Source: Candidatus Dormiibacterota bacterium
GTDB taxonomy: Bacteria > Chloroflexota > Dormibacteria > Aeolococcales > Aeolococcaceae
Assembly (NCBI GenBank): GCA_036495095.1
Contig: DASXNK010000144.1
Coordinates: 1-35,255, forward strand
Length of the DNA: 35,255 nucleotides
Direction: 5' to 3'
This document shows positions 8,754 through 16,366 of this stretch, in pieces. Each line of letters opens with the position of its first letter. The first letter of the stretch is position 1. The notes beneath the pieces were generated by a model. That model searched no databases. It saw only the letters and a list, made by a program, of their open reading frames with translations, and was not told the DNA's origin. The position numbers were made by a program, and so were the translations under genes.

Positions 8754-10003
8754 CACGGATAGATGCCCCGTACCTCGGTGGCCCTCGCCACCCGGTCGAC
8801 CGCGACGCGGTAGGCGGCGTCGCGGAGGCTGATGCCGTGCTCGGCGGCGGTGCGGCCGACGTGGTCGTGGGCGCGGCGCATCACGTCCTCGAGGCGGCGC
8901 ATCACCTCGCGTTCCTCCCAGAAGAGCGCCTGCAGGTCCTGCACCCACTCGAAGTACGAGACCACCACGCCGCCGGCGCTGGCGAGGATGTCGGGGATCA
9001 CCACGATGCCGGCGGCGTCGAGCACGGGGTCGGCGTCGGGGGTGATGGCGGCGTTGGCGCCCTCGGCGATGAGACGGGCGCGCACCCGTCCGGCGTTGCC
9101 GGCATGGATCTGCGCCTGCACCGCGGCGGGGACGAGCACGTCGACCTCGAGCTCGAGCACGTCGGCGGGACCGATCACCTCGCCCGCGCCGCTCTCCGCG
9201 ACGCTGCCGCCGCCGCGCACGTGGGCGGCGAGCGCGGGCACGTCGAGGCCCTCGGGGCGGTGCACGCCGCCGCGACTGTCCGTGACCGCGATCACTCTGA
9301 GCCCCGCCTCGGCGAGGCTCAGCGCGCACTCCGCGCCCACGTGCCCGAAACCCTGGAGCGCCACCGACGCGCCCACCGGGTCGATGCCGAGCTCCTGGAG
9401 TGACCACAACGTGACCATCGTCAGCCCGCGGGCGATCGCGGAGTCGCGGCCCGCCGTGCCACCGATGTCGATCGGCTTGCCGGTGACCGCGGCGGGCACC
9501 GAGTAGCCGGCGTTCATGGAGATGGTGTCCATCATCCAGGCCATGATCTGCGGCGTCGTCCCCATGTCGGGCGCGGGGATGTCCTTCTCGGGACCGATGA
9601 GGAGCGCGATCTCGGTGGTGAAGCGGCGGGTCAGCCGCTCCAGCTCGCCGATGCTGAGCCGGCGGGGGTCGCAGATCACCCCGCCCTTGGCACCGCCGAA
9701 GGGGAGGTCGACGACCGCCGACTTCCAGGTCATCACCATCGCGAGAGCGCGGATGTCGTCGACGGTGAGCCACGGCGCGTAGAGGATGCCGCCCTTGGCC
9801 GGGCCCCGGACGATGTTGTGCTGCACCCGGAAACCGGTGAACACCGTGTGGCTGCCGTCGTCGAAGGCCACCGGGAAGTGGACGACGAGCTCGCGCTTGA
9901 TCTCGCGGAGCACCGCGCGGATGCCGCCGTCGAGCCCGAGAGCGGCGGCGGCGGCGTCGACGCGGCGCTGCGCGTCGGCGAAGGCGGAGGTGGTGGAGGC
10001 CAC
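8753..10003 (-). CDS. gdhA: Glu/Leu/Phe/Val dehydrogenase (probable glutamate dehydrogenase)
   Basis: The enzyme would catalyse NAD(P)-linked oxidative deamination of glutamate, or the reverse amination. It is 416 residues, the length of the hexameric small-subunit GDH family. Seen motifs are the substrate-binding GPAKGG (67-72) and Lys94, the catalytic Lys106 in PFGGAKGGV, Asp146 in PAPDMGT, and a Rossmann GFGHVG turn near residue 218. Leucine dehydrogenase is less likely at this length, but residue-level specificity cannot be fixed by eye. It starts 5 nt after the stop of the PhaR-like gene, so the two form an operon. Cofactor preference is not readable. Confidence 0.92.
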   Translation of the reverse strand: MASTTSAFADAQRRVDAAAAALGLDGGIRAVLREIKRELVVHFPVAFDDGSHTVFTGFRVQHNIVRGPAKGGILYAPWLTVDDIRALAMVMTWKSAVVDLPFGGAKGGVICDPRRLSIGELERLTRRFTTEIALLIGPEKDIPAPDMGTTPQIMAWMMDTISMNAGYSVPAAVTGKPIDIGGTAGRDSAIARGLTMVTLWSLQELGIDPVGASVALQGFGHVGAECALSLAEAGLRVIAVTDSRGGVHRPEGLDVPALAAHVRGGGSVAESGAGEVIGPADVLELEVDVLVPAAVQAQIHAGNAGRVRARLIAEGANAAITPDADPVLDAAGIVVIPDILASAGGVVVSYFEWVQDLQALFWEEREVMRRLEDVMRRAHDHVGRTAAEHGISLRDAAYRVAVDRVARATEVRGIYP

Positions 10004-10008
10004 AGCGC

Positions 10009-10536
10009 TCAGTCCCGGCCGCCGGGCGGCCGCGTGCGCGGCGACGTCTCGCCGAGGGCGGCGTCGAGCGCGTCGACGCGCGCGGCGAGCTCGTCCACCC
10101 GCCGTCCCAGCGCCTCGACCTCCTCGGCGGTGGCGATGTTCAGGTTGTGCAGGCCGGTGGTGACGACGTCGTCGACGCGGCTCTCGAGATGCTGGGTGGT
10201 GCTCGCCAGGCTGTCGGTGGCGCGCTGCCGGAGCTCGCGTGGCAGCGCCAGCGAGGCGCGCACCATGGCGATGAGCTGCTCGCCCCGCTCGCGCACCGCG
10301 TCGACGAGCAGGGGCTCGGGCTGCGGCCCCCGGCGCTGGCGCTCGAGGTCGAGCAGGATCTGGCTCAGGGTCACCGCGGTGATGTCCTCGCCGCTGGTCC
10401 GATCGACCACCCGGACGTCGTGGCCCTCGCGCAGCAGCTCGGCGATCACGTCCAGGGTCACGTAGCGGCGTGAGTGGGTGTCGTAGAGCTTGCGGTTGGC
10501 GTACTTCTTGATGACGTGCGTTTCCAGCGCCCGCAC
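10009..10536 (-). CDS. PhaR-like regulator fused to a phasin-like coiled coil
   Basis: Residues 8-62 match the PHB-accumulation regulator (PhaR) N-terminal domain: IKKYANRKLYDT...RYVTLDVIAELLREG..VRVVD..SGEDIT..TLSQI. In proteobacteria this domain binds DNA and PHA granules and represses phasin genes. The C-terminal part is helical, and NIATAEEVEALGRRVDELAARVDAL (about 133-157) resembles the PTxxExxALxRRVExL signature of phasins. It therefore looks like regulator and phasin-type coiled coil in one protein. The GTG start at 10536 is preceded by GGGGGAGG; a CTG three codons in, with GAGGAG before it, is an alternative. It heads an operon with the dehydrogenase and is divergent from the histone-like gene. 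Domain call is firm; a PHA role is inference because no PHA synthase is present. Confidence 0.82.
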   Translation of the reverse strand: MRALETHVIKKYANRKLYDTHSRRYVTLDVIAELLREGHDVRVVDRTSGEDITAVTLSQILLDLERQRRGPQPEPLLVDAVRERGEQLIAMVRASLALPRELRQRATDSLASTTQHLESRVDDVVTTGLHNLNIATAEEVEALGRRVDELAARVDALDAALGETSPRTRPPGGRD

Positions 10537-10558
10537 TCCTCTATTCGGGCCTCCCCCG

Positions 10559-10585
10559 ATCGGCGCCGACTATACGGGAGCCGAT
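10559..10585 (-). promoter_or_regulatory. -10 (TATAGT) of the PhaR-like operon inside a 6-bp inverted repeat
   Basis: TATAGT (10569-10574, minus strand) matches the -10 consensus at five of six positions and lies about 32 nt before the GTG start. It is flanked by atcggc (10559-10564) and gccgat (10580-10585), an inverted repeat that could be an operator, perhaps for self-repression. No good -35 is seen. Confidence 0.45.
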
Positions 10586-10802
10586 GGCCGTACGCCCATC
10601 CACCCGCTGTCGCAGCGCCCGCGCGACCCGGTGCGCCCGGTCCCGCGGTCCCGGCGCGCGGTCGCCGCTGTGCTCGCGGTGTGCACCGTCGCGACCTCGC
10701 GGCGCGCACAGGCAGACCCCCGAGACCGCCGGCCAGTCGTCACCGCGACGGTGTGCGCGCAGTCGCGGCGGCGCCGGCGCCGGCGGTCGGAAGCACCCTG
10801 GT

Positions 10803-10831
10803 TTGACATTGCTGTGTACATCGACCATGCT
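10803..10831 (+). promoter_or_regulatory. Sigma-70-type promoter of the histone-like gene
   Basis: A perfect TTGACA (10803-10808), a 17-nt spacer and CATGCT (10826-10831) lie about 100 nt upstream of the ATG. It is the best -35 in the window, standing out in AT content from its surroundings, and suggests strong expression. Confidence 0.6.
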
Positions 10832-10931
10832 ATGCGCGAACTGCACAGGGCAGCGTGTTTTCTCCACGTCCTGTCAGATACGCGAACCGTGGCGATCGCC
10901 TGACGATCGCACCATCGGAGGCCCAGCAAAC

Positions 10932-11774
10932 ATGGCGAGGACTAGACGGACGACGGGGGTACCCGCAACCGTCACGCGGACTGTGAAGCGCGTGACCGGG
11001 ACCACCCGCAGAAGCGCCCCCGGGGGTGACCTGGTGAAGGCGGTCCAGGGTCTGGTGAAGGCACTTCCCATCTCCGATCTCGACAAGCGTCTTGCCGCAC
11101 TCGAGAAATCGGTGCAGCGGCTCGAGAGCGAGATCCGCAAGGCGGTCGAGCGGATCGGTGGAGCGGTGCGCCGCGGCACCGGCGCCACCGCCACGACTGC
11201 ACGCCGCGCCACCACGACGACGGCGCGCCGGGCGACTGCGGGCACCACGCGGCGGACGACCACCGCTCGCGCCACCGGCACCCGCGCCACCGGCACCCGC
11301 GCCACCGGCACCCGTGCCACCGGCACCCGTGCCACCGGCACCCGCGCCACCGGCACCCGTGCGACCGGCACCCGTGCGACCGGCACCCGGGCGACCGGCA
11401 CCCGCGCGACCGGCACTCGCGCCACCAGCACCCGGGCGACCGGCACCCGCCGCACCACCGCCACCACGGCGGCGAAGCCGGCGGCCACCCGGCGCACCAC
11501 CACCCGGCGCGCCGCCGCCACCACCGCGACCGCCGCGCCGAAGCCGACCACCCGTCGCACCAGCACGCGGCGCGCCGCGGCCGCCACGGCGGCCGGGAGC
11601 ACCACGCCGGCGACGACCACGCGCCGCACCGGCACCCGCCGCGCCGCGGCCACCGCCACCGCGGCGAGCACCGCGCCGAAGCGCGCCACCACCCGCCGGG
11701 GCACCCGTCGCAGCGGCACCACCGCGGCGGCTCCGCTGCCCGCGGCGCCGACGGCACCCGCGACGACCTCCTGA
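10932..11774 (+). CDS. Histone-H1-like / PhaF-like basic repeat protein
   Basis: This 280-residue protein is Arg/Thr/Ala-rich and strongly basic. A short basic N-terminus is followed by a helical, coiled-coil-prone segment (about 33-77, SDLDKRLAALEKSVQRLESEI). Then come twelve ATGTR units (114-173; one is ATSTR) and a degenerate tail of TTRR, RRAAATTA and AAKPxxTRR stretches. The layout, a helical head plus a disordered cationic tail, recalls PhaF and AlgP, whose AAKP-type tails bind DNA, but Arg replaces Lys almost throughout. GGAGG lies 10 nt before the ATG. A nucleoid-associated role is inferred from composition. Facing a PhaR/phasin-like gene supports a PhaF-type role in granule-nucleoid attachment, but plain chromosome compaction is equally possible. 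Confidence 0.8.
   Translation: MARTRRTTGVPATVTRTVKRVTGTTRRSAPGGDLVKAVQGLVKALPISDLDKRLAALEKSVQRLESEIRKAVERIGGAVRRGTGATATTARRATTTTARRATAGTTRRTTTARATGTRATGTRATGTRATGTRATGTRATGTRATGTRATGTRATGTRATGTRATSTRATGTRRTTATTAAKPAATRRTTTRRAAATTATAAPKPTTRRTSTRRAAAATAAGSTTPATTTRRTGTRRAAATATAASTAPKRATTRRGTRRSGTTAAAPLPAAPTAPATTS
11271..11450 (+). repeat. Tandem 15-bp repeat, 12 copies (ATGTR units)
   Basis: Twelve consecutive copies of a 15-bp unit, consensus gccaccggcacccgc, run without interruption through 180 bp. Variation is mostly at third codon positions (c/t/g), so the array is recent enough to be in register yet not identical. Copy 11 encodes ATSTR. In-frame length means gain or loss of units keeps the protein open. 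Confidence 0.95.
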
Positions 11775-11798
11775 GGCCCTGAGACCCTCGGGGACCGA

Positions 11799-11838
11799 GC
11801 AGCCCTCGCCCATCGGGGCGGGGGCTGCTGTCGTTTCA
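11799..11838 (+). terminator. Intrinsic terminator after the histone-like gene
   Basis: A 12-bp GC stem (11799-11810 with 11817-11828, one G-U pair in RNA, 6-nt loop) is followed by tgtcgtttc, a weak U-rich stretch. It lies 25 nt after the stop codon and is the most classical terminator in the window. Confidence 0.7.
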
Positions 11839-11858
11839 GGCCGCAGCAGCGGCGCCGG

Positions 11859-12938
11859 CTACCCCGCGGGGCGCGGACGTGCGGCGGCGCAGTCGCGCAG
11901 CACCGTCCGCAGCACCCTGCCGGCACGGCGCACCGCTCCGGCGTCGACGCCGAGATGGGTCATGCAGCGGAGCAGCTGAGGGTCCATCACCGAGGCGAGC
12001 ACGCCCTGGGCGGCGGCCCGTTCCGCCACCTCGACCGCCGCTGCCGCGGTCTCGAGCAGGACGATGTTCGTCGGCACCGCCGGGCGGATCACCCGCACCC
12101 CGGGGGCGTCGCTGAGCAGGTCGGCGAGCAGGCGGGCGTGAGCATGGTCCTCGGCGAGCCGGTCGACGTTGTGCTCGAGCGCGTGGAGTGCGGCGGCGGC
12201 GATGACCCCAGCCTGGCGCATCCCTCCGCCGAGCCGCTTGCGCCAGCGCCGGGCCTCGTCGACGGTCTCGACGGCGCCGGCCAGCGCCGAGCCCACCGGT
12301 GCGCCGAGGCCCTTGCTGAAGCAGACCGAGACGCTGTCGCAGTGCTCCACCAGGCTGGCCGCGGGGCAGTCGAGGGCGATCGCGGCGTTGAAGATGCGCG
12401 CTCCGTCGCAGTGCACCGCAATGCCGTGACGGTGGGCCGCCTCCGCCGCCTCGGCGACCGCGGAGGCGGGGACGGCGAGGCCGCCGCGACGGTTGTGGGT
12501 GTTCTCCAGGGCGAGCAGACGCGAGCGCGGGTGATGGATGTTGGGGAGGCGCACCGCGGCCTCCACCATCGCCGAGGTGGGCACCCCGCCGGAGGCCGCG
12601 ACGGTGCGCAGCTGCACTCCGGCGACCACCGCCGCGCCCGCCACCTCGTACACGACCAGGTGGGCCTCGGCGTCGCTGATCACCTCGTCGCCGGGGCGGG
12701 TCTGCGCCGCCACCGCACAGAGGTTGGCCATCGTGCCGCTGGGGACGTACAGGGCGGCGGCCTTGCCGAGCATCGCCGCGATGGTCTCCTCGAGGCGGCG
12801 CACGGTCGGGTCCTCGCCCCAGACGTCGTCGCCGACCTCCGCCTCCGCCATCGCCCGTCGCATCGCCCGGTCGGGGACGGTGAAGGTGTCGCTGCGGAGA
12901 TCGACGCGGCTCTCAGGCATGGGACGGAATAGTCTCAC
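11859..12938 (-). CDS. ltaE: L-threonine aldolase (PLP enzyme)
   Basis: The enzyme cleaves L-threonine or allo-threonine to glycine and acetaldehyde. It is up to 359 residues, near the family norm. Motifs are VDLRSDTFT (12-20), the DDVWGEDPT block (37-45), AEAHLVVYE (90-98), the cofactor-binding HCDGARIFNA (176-185), and the PLP lysine Lys209 in CFSKGLGAPVGS. The longest reading frame begins with GTG at 12938, 3 nt after the upstream cyclase stop. The ATG at 12920 (MPESRVDLRSDT) fits the family N-terminus as well, and neither has a strong ribosome site. It is the last gene of the group starting at 15627, which is an unexpected partner for a cyclase. Confidence 0.9.
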   Translation of the reverse strand: MRLFRPMPESRVDLRSDTFTVPDRAMRRAMAEAEVGDDVWGEDPTVRRLEETIAAMLGKAAALYVPSGTMANLCAVAAQTRPGDEVISDAEAHLVVYEVAGAAVVAGVQLRTVAASGGVPTSAMVEAAVRLPNIHHPRSRLLALENTHNRRGGLAVPASAVAEAAEAAHRHGIAVHCDGARIFNAAIALDCPAASLVEHCDSVSVCFSKGLGAPVGSALAGAVETVDEARRWRKRLGGGMRQAGVIAAAALHALEHNVDRLAEDHAHARLLADLLSDAPGVRVIRPAVPTNIVLLETAAAAVEVAERAAAQGVLASVMDPQLLRCMTHLGVDAGAVRRAGRVLRTVLRDCAAARPRPAG

Positions 12939-12941
12939 GGG

Positions 12942-14960
12942 TCACGCCGCGCTGATCCGTCCCCGAGTGAAGCGGACCCGGTTGCGGCCCTCGCGCTTGG
13001 CCTCGTAGAGGGCGGCATCGGCGCGCTCCAGCAGCCGCTCGGCGCCGCCACCACGGACCTCGGGGAAGGCGACGCCGCCGATGCTGACCCCCAGCCGGAT
13101 CGGGGCGCGCGCGGCTCCCACCCGCACCTCCACCGCGGTCACCGCGGCCCGGATCTTCTCGGCCACGTCGCGGGCGTCGCGCCCCCGGGTATTGGCCATG
13201 ACGATCACAAACTCGTCGCCGGAGAGGCGGGCGGCGAGATCGGAGCGGCGGATCGTCGACGACAGGGTGCGAGCGAAGGCCCGGAGCGCCTCGTCGCCGG
13301 CGGCGTGGCCGTGGGTGTCGTTGATCTCCTTGAGCCGGTCGAGGTCGAGCATCAGCACCGACAGCGGCGCGTTGGCCCGCTCGGCGATCGCCAGCTGCCG
13401 CTCCAGGTGCTCGACCAGCGAGCGCCGGTTCGGCAGCCCGGTGAGCGGGTCGGTGCTCGCCTCCATGGTGCGCACCGAGAGGATGCGGTCGCGCTCGACC
13501 GCGAGCGCCAGCCGCTCGGCGGCGTCGGCGAGCTGCACCCGGTCGGCGTCGATGAAGCCGCGGGGACGGTCGGCGATGACCACCACCCCGCGAAGCCCGC
13601 TGCCCATGAGCAGCGGCGCGGCGCAGAGCCGTCGCATCCCGCAGCGGGCCTCCTCGCTCTCCGCCGGGGCCACCCGCTCCACCGTGTTTCGCTGGCGCAG
13701 CGCCGCGACCTCGCCGACGGGACCGTCGCCGAGCAGCCGCCGGGCGTCGGGACGGTCGAGCCCGACGTGGCAGACGTACGGGCCGGGCAGATCGCCGCCG
13801 TCGATCACCACCATCGCCGAGACCGCGCGGGTGGTGGCGATCAGCTGCCGGCAGACCGCCTCCAGCCGCTCCGGCAGCGGCCGCGGGGCGTCGAGGTGGG
13901 TGGCCACGGCGGCGCGCGCCTCGGCGCCCTTGAGCATCTGCCAGTGGCGGGTGAAGAAGTGGCCCGTGACCAGCAGGAGGATGATCACGATCGACACCCA
14001 GCTGATCACCAGCCCGGGGGTGATGAGCGCGCCGGGATCGAGCACCACCGGGCTGAGCAGCAGCAGCCGGTTGCCGTCGCCGAGCAGCGAGGCCGCCACC
14101 GCGAAGCGGCCGCCGTCGAGGTCGACGGTCTGCGCGCCGGGGAGCGAGACCGCCCGGGAGAGCTCCGCGGGCAGCGGCTCGCCGGCGCCCACCAGCCGGC
14201 CGGCGATGCGCCCCCCGACCACGTAGCGGTGGTCGCGGACGATCGCCACCTGGGGCTGGTCGGTGCCGGCGCTGCGCAGCTCGAGGGCGAGGTCGTCGAC
14301 GATGTTCGGCTGGGCGACGACCACGGTGAGCCCGGTGGGGATCCCCGCCGGGGTGCGCACCGGGTAGGTGGCGAACATCCAGGGCACGCCGTCGTCGGGG
14401 TTGCCGGCGAAGGGCGGAGGCGCCACCGCCTGGCGGGAGAGCCAGCGCGCCAGCGCCTCGCCGTCGCCGAGCAGCGCCCCGGCGCGGGCCACCATGGCGG
14501 CGGCGGGGATCCCGTTCACCGTTCGGGTGACGATGAGGACACCGGCGCCGCAGGCCTCGGGGACGGCGGGCAGCGACGCCGCGGAGGCGCGGCAGCCCTG
14601 GGCGGGGGCGGAGCTGACCGGGGCGCCCGGCCCCCCCGTCGCCGGCTCCAGCTCGCCGGAGAGGCGGGTCACGAAGGTGCCGAGCGCGGCGACGTCGGCG
14701 GGGCTGTCGCCGGTCTCGCCGAGCTGGAGCGAGGTGGCGCGGGCGAAGCCCACCAGCGACCGCTGCTCCTGGTGGAGCAGGTTCGCGGCCACCGACGCCT
14801 TGTCGGCGGCGCGGCCGGTGGCCACCTCGTTGGCGATGCGGCGCGCCTGCTGGAAGGGCACGTAGGCCGACACCGAGGCGATGAAGAGCGCGAAGACGCC
14901 CACCACCAGCGGGAAGAGCGTGAAGAAGGAGGCACGCCGCAGCAGCTCGGGACGCCGCAC
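12942..14960 (-). CDS. Membrane diguanylate cyclase: extracytoplasmic sensor, GAF, GGDEF
   Basis: This 672-residue signalling enzyme would make cyclic di-GMP from GTP. A membrane helix at 12-33 and another at about 312-334 enclose a roughly 280-residue external sensor region. A GAF-like domain follows (about 360-490), then a GGDEF domain (about 500-667) opening with DPLTGLPNRRSL. The active loop reads SGDEF (580-584), a variant seen in active cyclases; the product-binding inhibitory site RxxD is intact (RRSD, 571-574). DLDRLKEINDTHGHAAGD carries the metal Asp. No EAL domain is present. The start is GTG, one base after the stop of the LAPTS surface protein, so the two are co-expressed. The ligand of the sensor cannot be read. 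Confidence 0.92.
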   Translation of the reverse strand: MRRPELLRRASFFTLFPLVVGVFALFIASVSAYVPFQQARRIANEVATGRAADKASVAANLLHQEQRSLVGFARATSLQLGETGDSPADVAALGTFVTRLSGELEPATGGPGAPVSSAPAQGCRASAASLPAVPEACGAGVLIVTRTVNGIPAAAMVARAGALLGDGEALARWLSRQAVAPPPFAGNPDDGVPWMFATYPVRTPAGIPTGLTVVVAQPNIVDDLALELRSAGTDQPQVAIVRDHRYVVGGRIAGRLVGAGEPLPAELSRAVSLPGAQTVDLDGGRFAVAASLLGDGNRLLLLSPVVLDPGALITPGLVISWVSIVIILLLVTGHFFTRHWQMLKGAEARAAVATHLDAPRPLPERLEAVCRQLIATTRAVSAMVVIDGGDLPGPYVCHVGLDRPDARRLLGDGPVGEVAALRQRNTVERVAPAESEEARCGMRRLCAAPLLMGSGLRGVVVIADRPRGFIDADRVQLADAAERLALAVERDRILSVRTMEASTDPLTGLPNRRSLVEHLERQLAIAERANAPLSVLMLDLDRLKEINDTHGHAAGDEALRAFARTLSSTIRRSDLAARLSGDEFVIVMANTRGRDARDVAEKIRAAVTAVEVRVGAARAPIRLGVSIGGVAFPEVRGGGAERLLERADAALYEAKREGRNRVRFTRGRISAA

Positions 14961-14961
14961 C

Positions 14962-15627
14962 TCAGCGCCCCCTGCGGAGCAGGCGCAGGGTCATCGCCGC
15001 GCTGGCGAGCGCCACCGAGCCGAAGCCGAGGACCAGGACGGACGTCGGCGCCAGCTGGGCGGCGTAGCTCTGGGGCACCGGCACCAGCGACGGGGTGAGC
15101 CAGATCGGCGGCGGCACCGGGAGCGCCTGCGGGACGTGCGGGCGCGGCGTCCCGGTCGCCACGGCGGCGGGGCCGGTCGCCACCGCGGGCCGGGGCCGGG
15201 CGGTCGCGGCCGGCGTGGCGGTGAGCGGCGCGACCGGCGGGGGCGGACGGCTCGCCACCAGGGTGGGTGCGGGCGTGGACACCGGGCAGGGTGTGGCGAC
15301 CGGGTCCGACAGCCGGCGACGGGCGGTGCCCGCGGCGGCGCTGCGCACCGAGGGAGACGGGCACGTGGACACGCCCCCCTGCCGGTCCGGCCGCGGGGTC
15401 GCGGTCGGGGCGGGCGTGGCCCGGGGCGGGTCGTCGGCGAGCACGGGGGGGCGGCCGATCGCGGGGATGGCGAGCCCCGCCGGTCGCGCCGGCCAGGGTT
15501 CGACCGACGCGGACACGGCGGCGGCGAACACGCCCGCCGCGACGGCGGCGCTCAGCGCCAGCGCCAGCGCCGTGATCGACCGCAGCAGACGCCCCATCCA
15601 CACCGGCGAGACCGAACCGGTGGTCAT
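14962..15627 (-). CDS. Pro-rich secreted protein with sortase-type C-terminus (LAPTS)
   Basis: No family recognised. The 221-residue product starts with a basic N-terminus and a hydrophobic segment (about 14-41) that could be a signal peptide or anchor. A low-complexity Pro/Ala/Thr middle follows, with only two cysteines. The end looks like a cell-wall sorting signal: LAPTS (192-196), an 18-residue hydrophobic stretch (197-214) and a basic tail RLLRRGR. Class E sortases recognise LAxTG; here Ser replaces Gly. A sortase gene lies at 5433-6602. If it is not sorted, the protein is simply anchored at both ends. The ATG at 15627 has AGAGG 8 nt upstream. It leads the operon with the diguanylate cyclase, so it may be part of that sensor's surface context. 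Confidence 0.7.
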   Translation of the reverse strand: MTTGSVSPVWMGRLLRSITALALALSAAVAAGVFAAAVSASVEPWPARPAGLAIPAIGRPPVLADDPPRATPAPTATPRPDRQGGVSTCPSPSVRSAAAGTARRRLSDPVATPCPVSTPAPTLVASRPPPPVAPLTATPAATARPRPAVATGPAAVATGTPRPHVPQALPVPPPIWLTPSLVPVPQSYAAQLAPTSVLVLGFGSVALASAAMTLRLLRRGR

Positions 15628-15704
15628 GCGACGACCTCTCGCCGCGATCGCCGGCGAGCCCCGACCCGCCCGATCGTGACCTTCCGGTGACGAGAGGCAG
15701 GGGG

Positions 15705-15710
15705 TAGTCT
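15705..15710 (+). promoter_or_regulatory. -10 element (TAGTCT) with leaderless geometry
   Basis: TAGTCT ends 7 nt before the ATG at 15718, so the expected transcription start coincides with the start codon. No well-placed Shine-Dalgarno is present. Confidence 0.45.
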
Positions 15711-15717
15711 TGGCCCC

Positions 15718-16290
15718 ATGCCTCCGGTGGTGATCACCTTCAACGACGGCGAGGTGCTGTGGGCCGACACCCCCACCATCGGCTTCGACCTGCCGGTGAT
15801 CGAGGCGGAGATCCGCAACGTCGACTCCAACAGCGAGCGGGCGCTGCTGCCGCTGGCGGCGATCCGCCAGCTGATGGTCGGCGAGGTCCGCGCCGCTCCA
15901 CCGTCCGAGACCCTCGCGGGATGGGACAAGGCGGCCTTCCACTTCCTCGACGGCCACGTTCTCCGCGCCTGGCTGGGACCCGAGGTGCGCCTCGGTCCCC
16001 ACGGCGGGGTCTGGGAGCTGGTCGAGCACGGCACCGCCGAGCTGGAGCTGCGCACCATCGCGGTGCCCTGGACGTCGCTCAAGGGCGTTTTCCAGATCCG
16101 CCAGTGGGACAGCCGGCCCGCCGGTGAGCGCGCCGCCCGTGCGGCCGGGGAACCGGTGCACCTGGAGAACATGATCCGGGTGCTCGCGGAGCGTGAGGCG
16201 CGCGCCGCCGAGCCCCGGGGACCGCGCTCCGAGACCTCGCTGGCGCAGCGGCTCCAGCGCGCGCGTGACCGCGGCGACGGGGCTCCGTGA
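15718..16290 (+). CDS. Unknown cytosolic protein with two related beta-rich halves
   Basis: The 190-residue protein has no signal peptide or membrane segment. Two parts look like copies of one small domain. Residues 3-54 begin ITFNDGEVLWAD and end PLAAIRQLMVGEV; residues 72-129 begin FHFLDGHVLRAW and end VPWTSLKGVFQIRQW. The shared pattern is F-x-x-DG-x-VL, then P-x-x-x-(I/L)-(R/K)-x-(L/V). It resembles DUF6982-type proteins (dG.v..g ... lKaVF.v), found near signalling genes; this match is from memory and tentative. The C-terminal 60 residues are charged and probably helical. Function unknown. It lies 76 nt upstream of the flippase gene, which has its own -10. Confidence 0.75.
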   Translation: MPPVVITFNDGEVLWADTPTIGFDLPVIEAEIRNVDSNSERALLPLAAIRQLMVGEVRAAPPSETLAGWDKAAFHFLDGHVLRAWLGPEVRLGPHGGVWELVEHGTAELELRTIAVPWTSLKGVFQIRQWDSRPAGERAARAAGEPVHLENMIRVLAEREARAAEPRGPRSETSLAQRLQRARDRGDGAP

Positions 16291-16350
16291 CCGTCGCGTG
16301 ACATCCGGCCACGGGCCTGCCACGGCCGGGAACGGCACGCAGGCGCGTGA

Positions 16351-16356
16351 TAGGGT
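16351..16356 (+). promoter_or_regulatory. -10 element (TAGGGT) before the flippase gene, leaderless geometry
   Basis: TAGGGT lies 10 nt before the GTG at 16367. Transcription would start a few bases before or at the GTG, leaving no room for a ribosome site, and none is seen. Confidence 0.45.
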
Positions 16357-16366
16357 TGCCCGCAAC

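Larger units (their letters stand above)
10537..10931. other. 395-nt divergent intergenic region
   Basis: This is the longest non-coding stretch in the window. It holds a -10 for the PhaR-like gene at its left end and a consensus-like promoter for the histone-like gene at its right end. The middle (about 10590-10800) is extremely GC-rich with many short CG repeats. I see no tRNA, small-RNA or gene signal in it; short open frames lack ribosome sites and family similarity. Confidence 0.6.

Noticed and set aside
10590-10800. Small open frames in the divergent intergenic region
   Set aside because: They are Arg-rich in every frame, lack ribosome sites and start codons in good context, and match no family.
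11271-11450. CRISPR-like array
   Set aside because: The units are 15 bp, contiguous, without spacers and in frame with a coding sequence.
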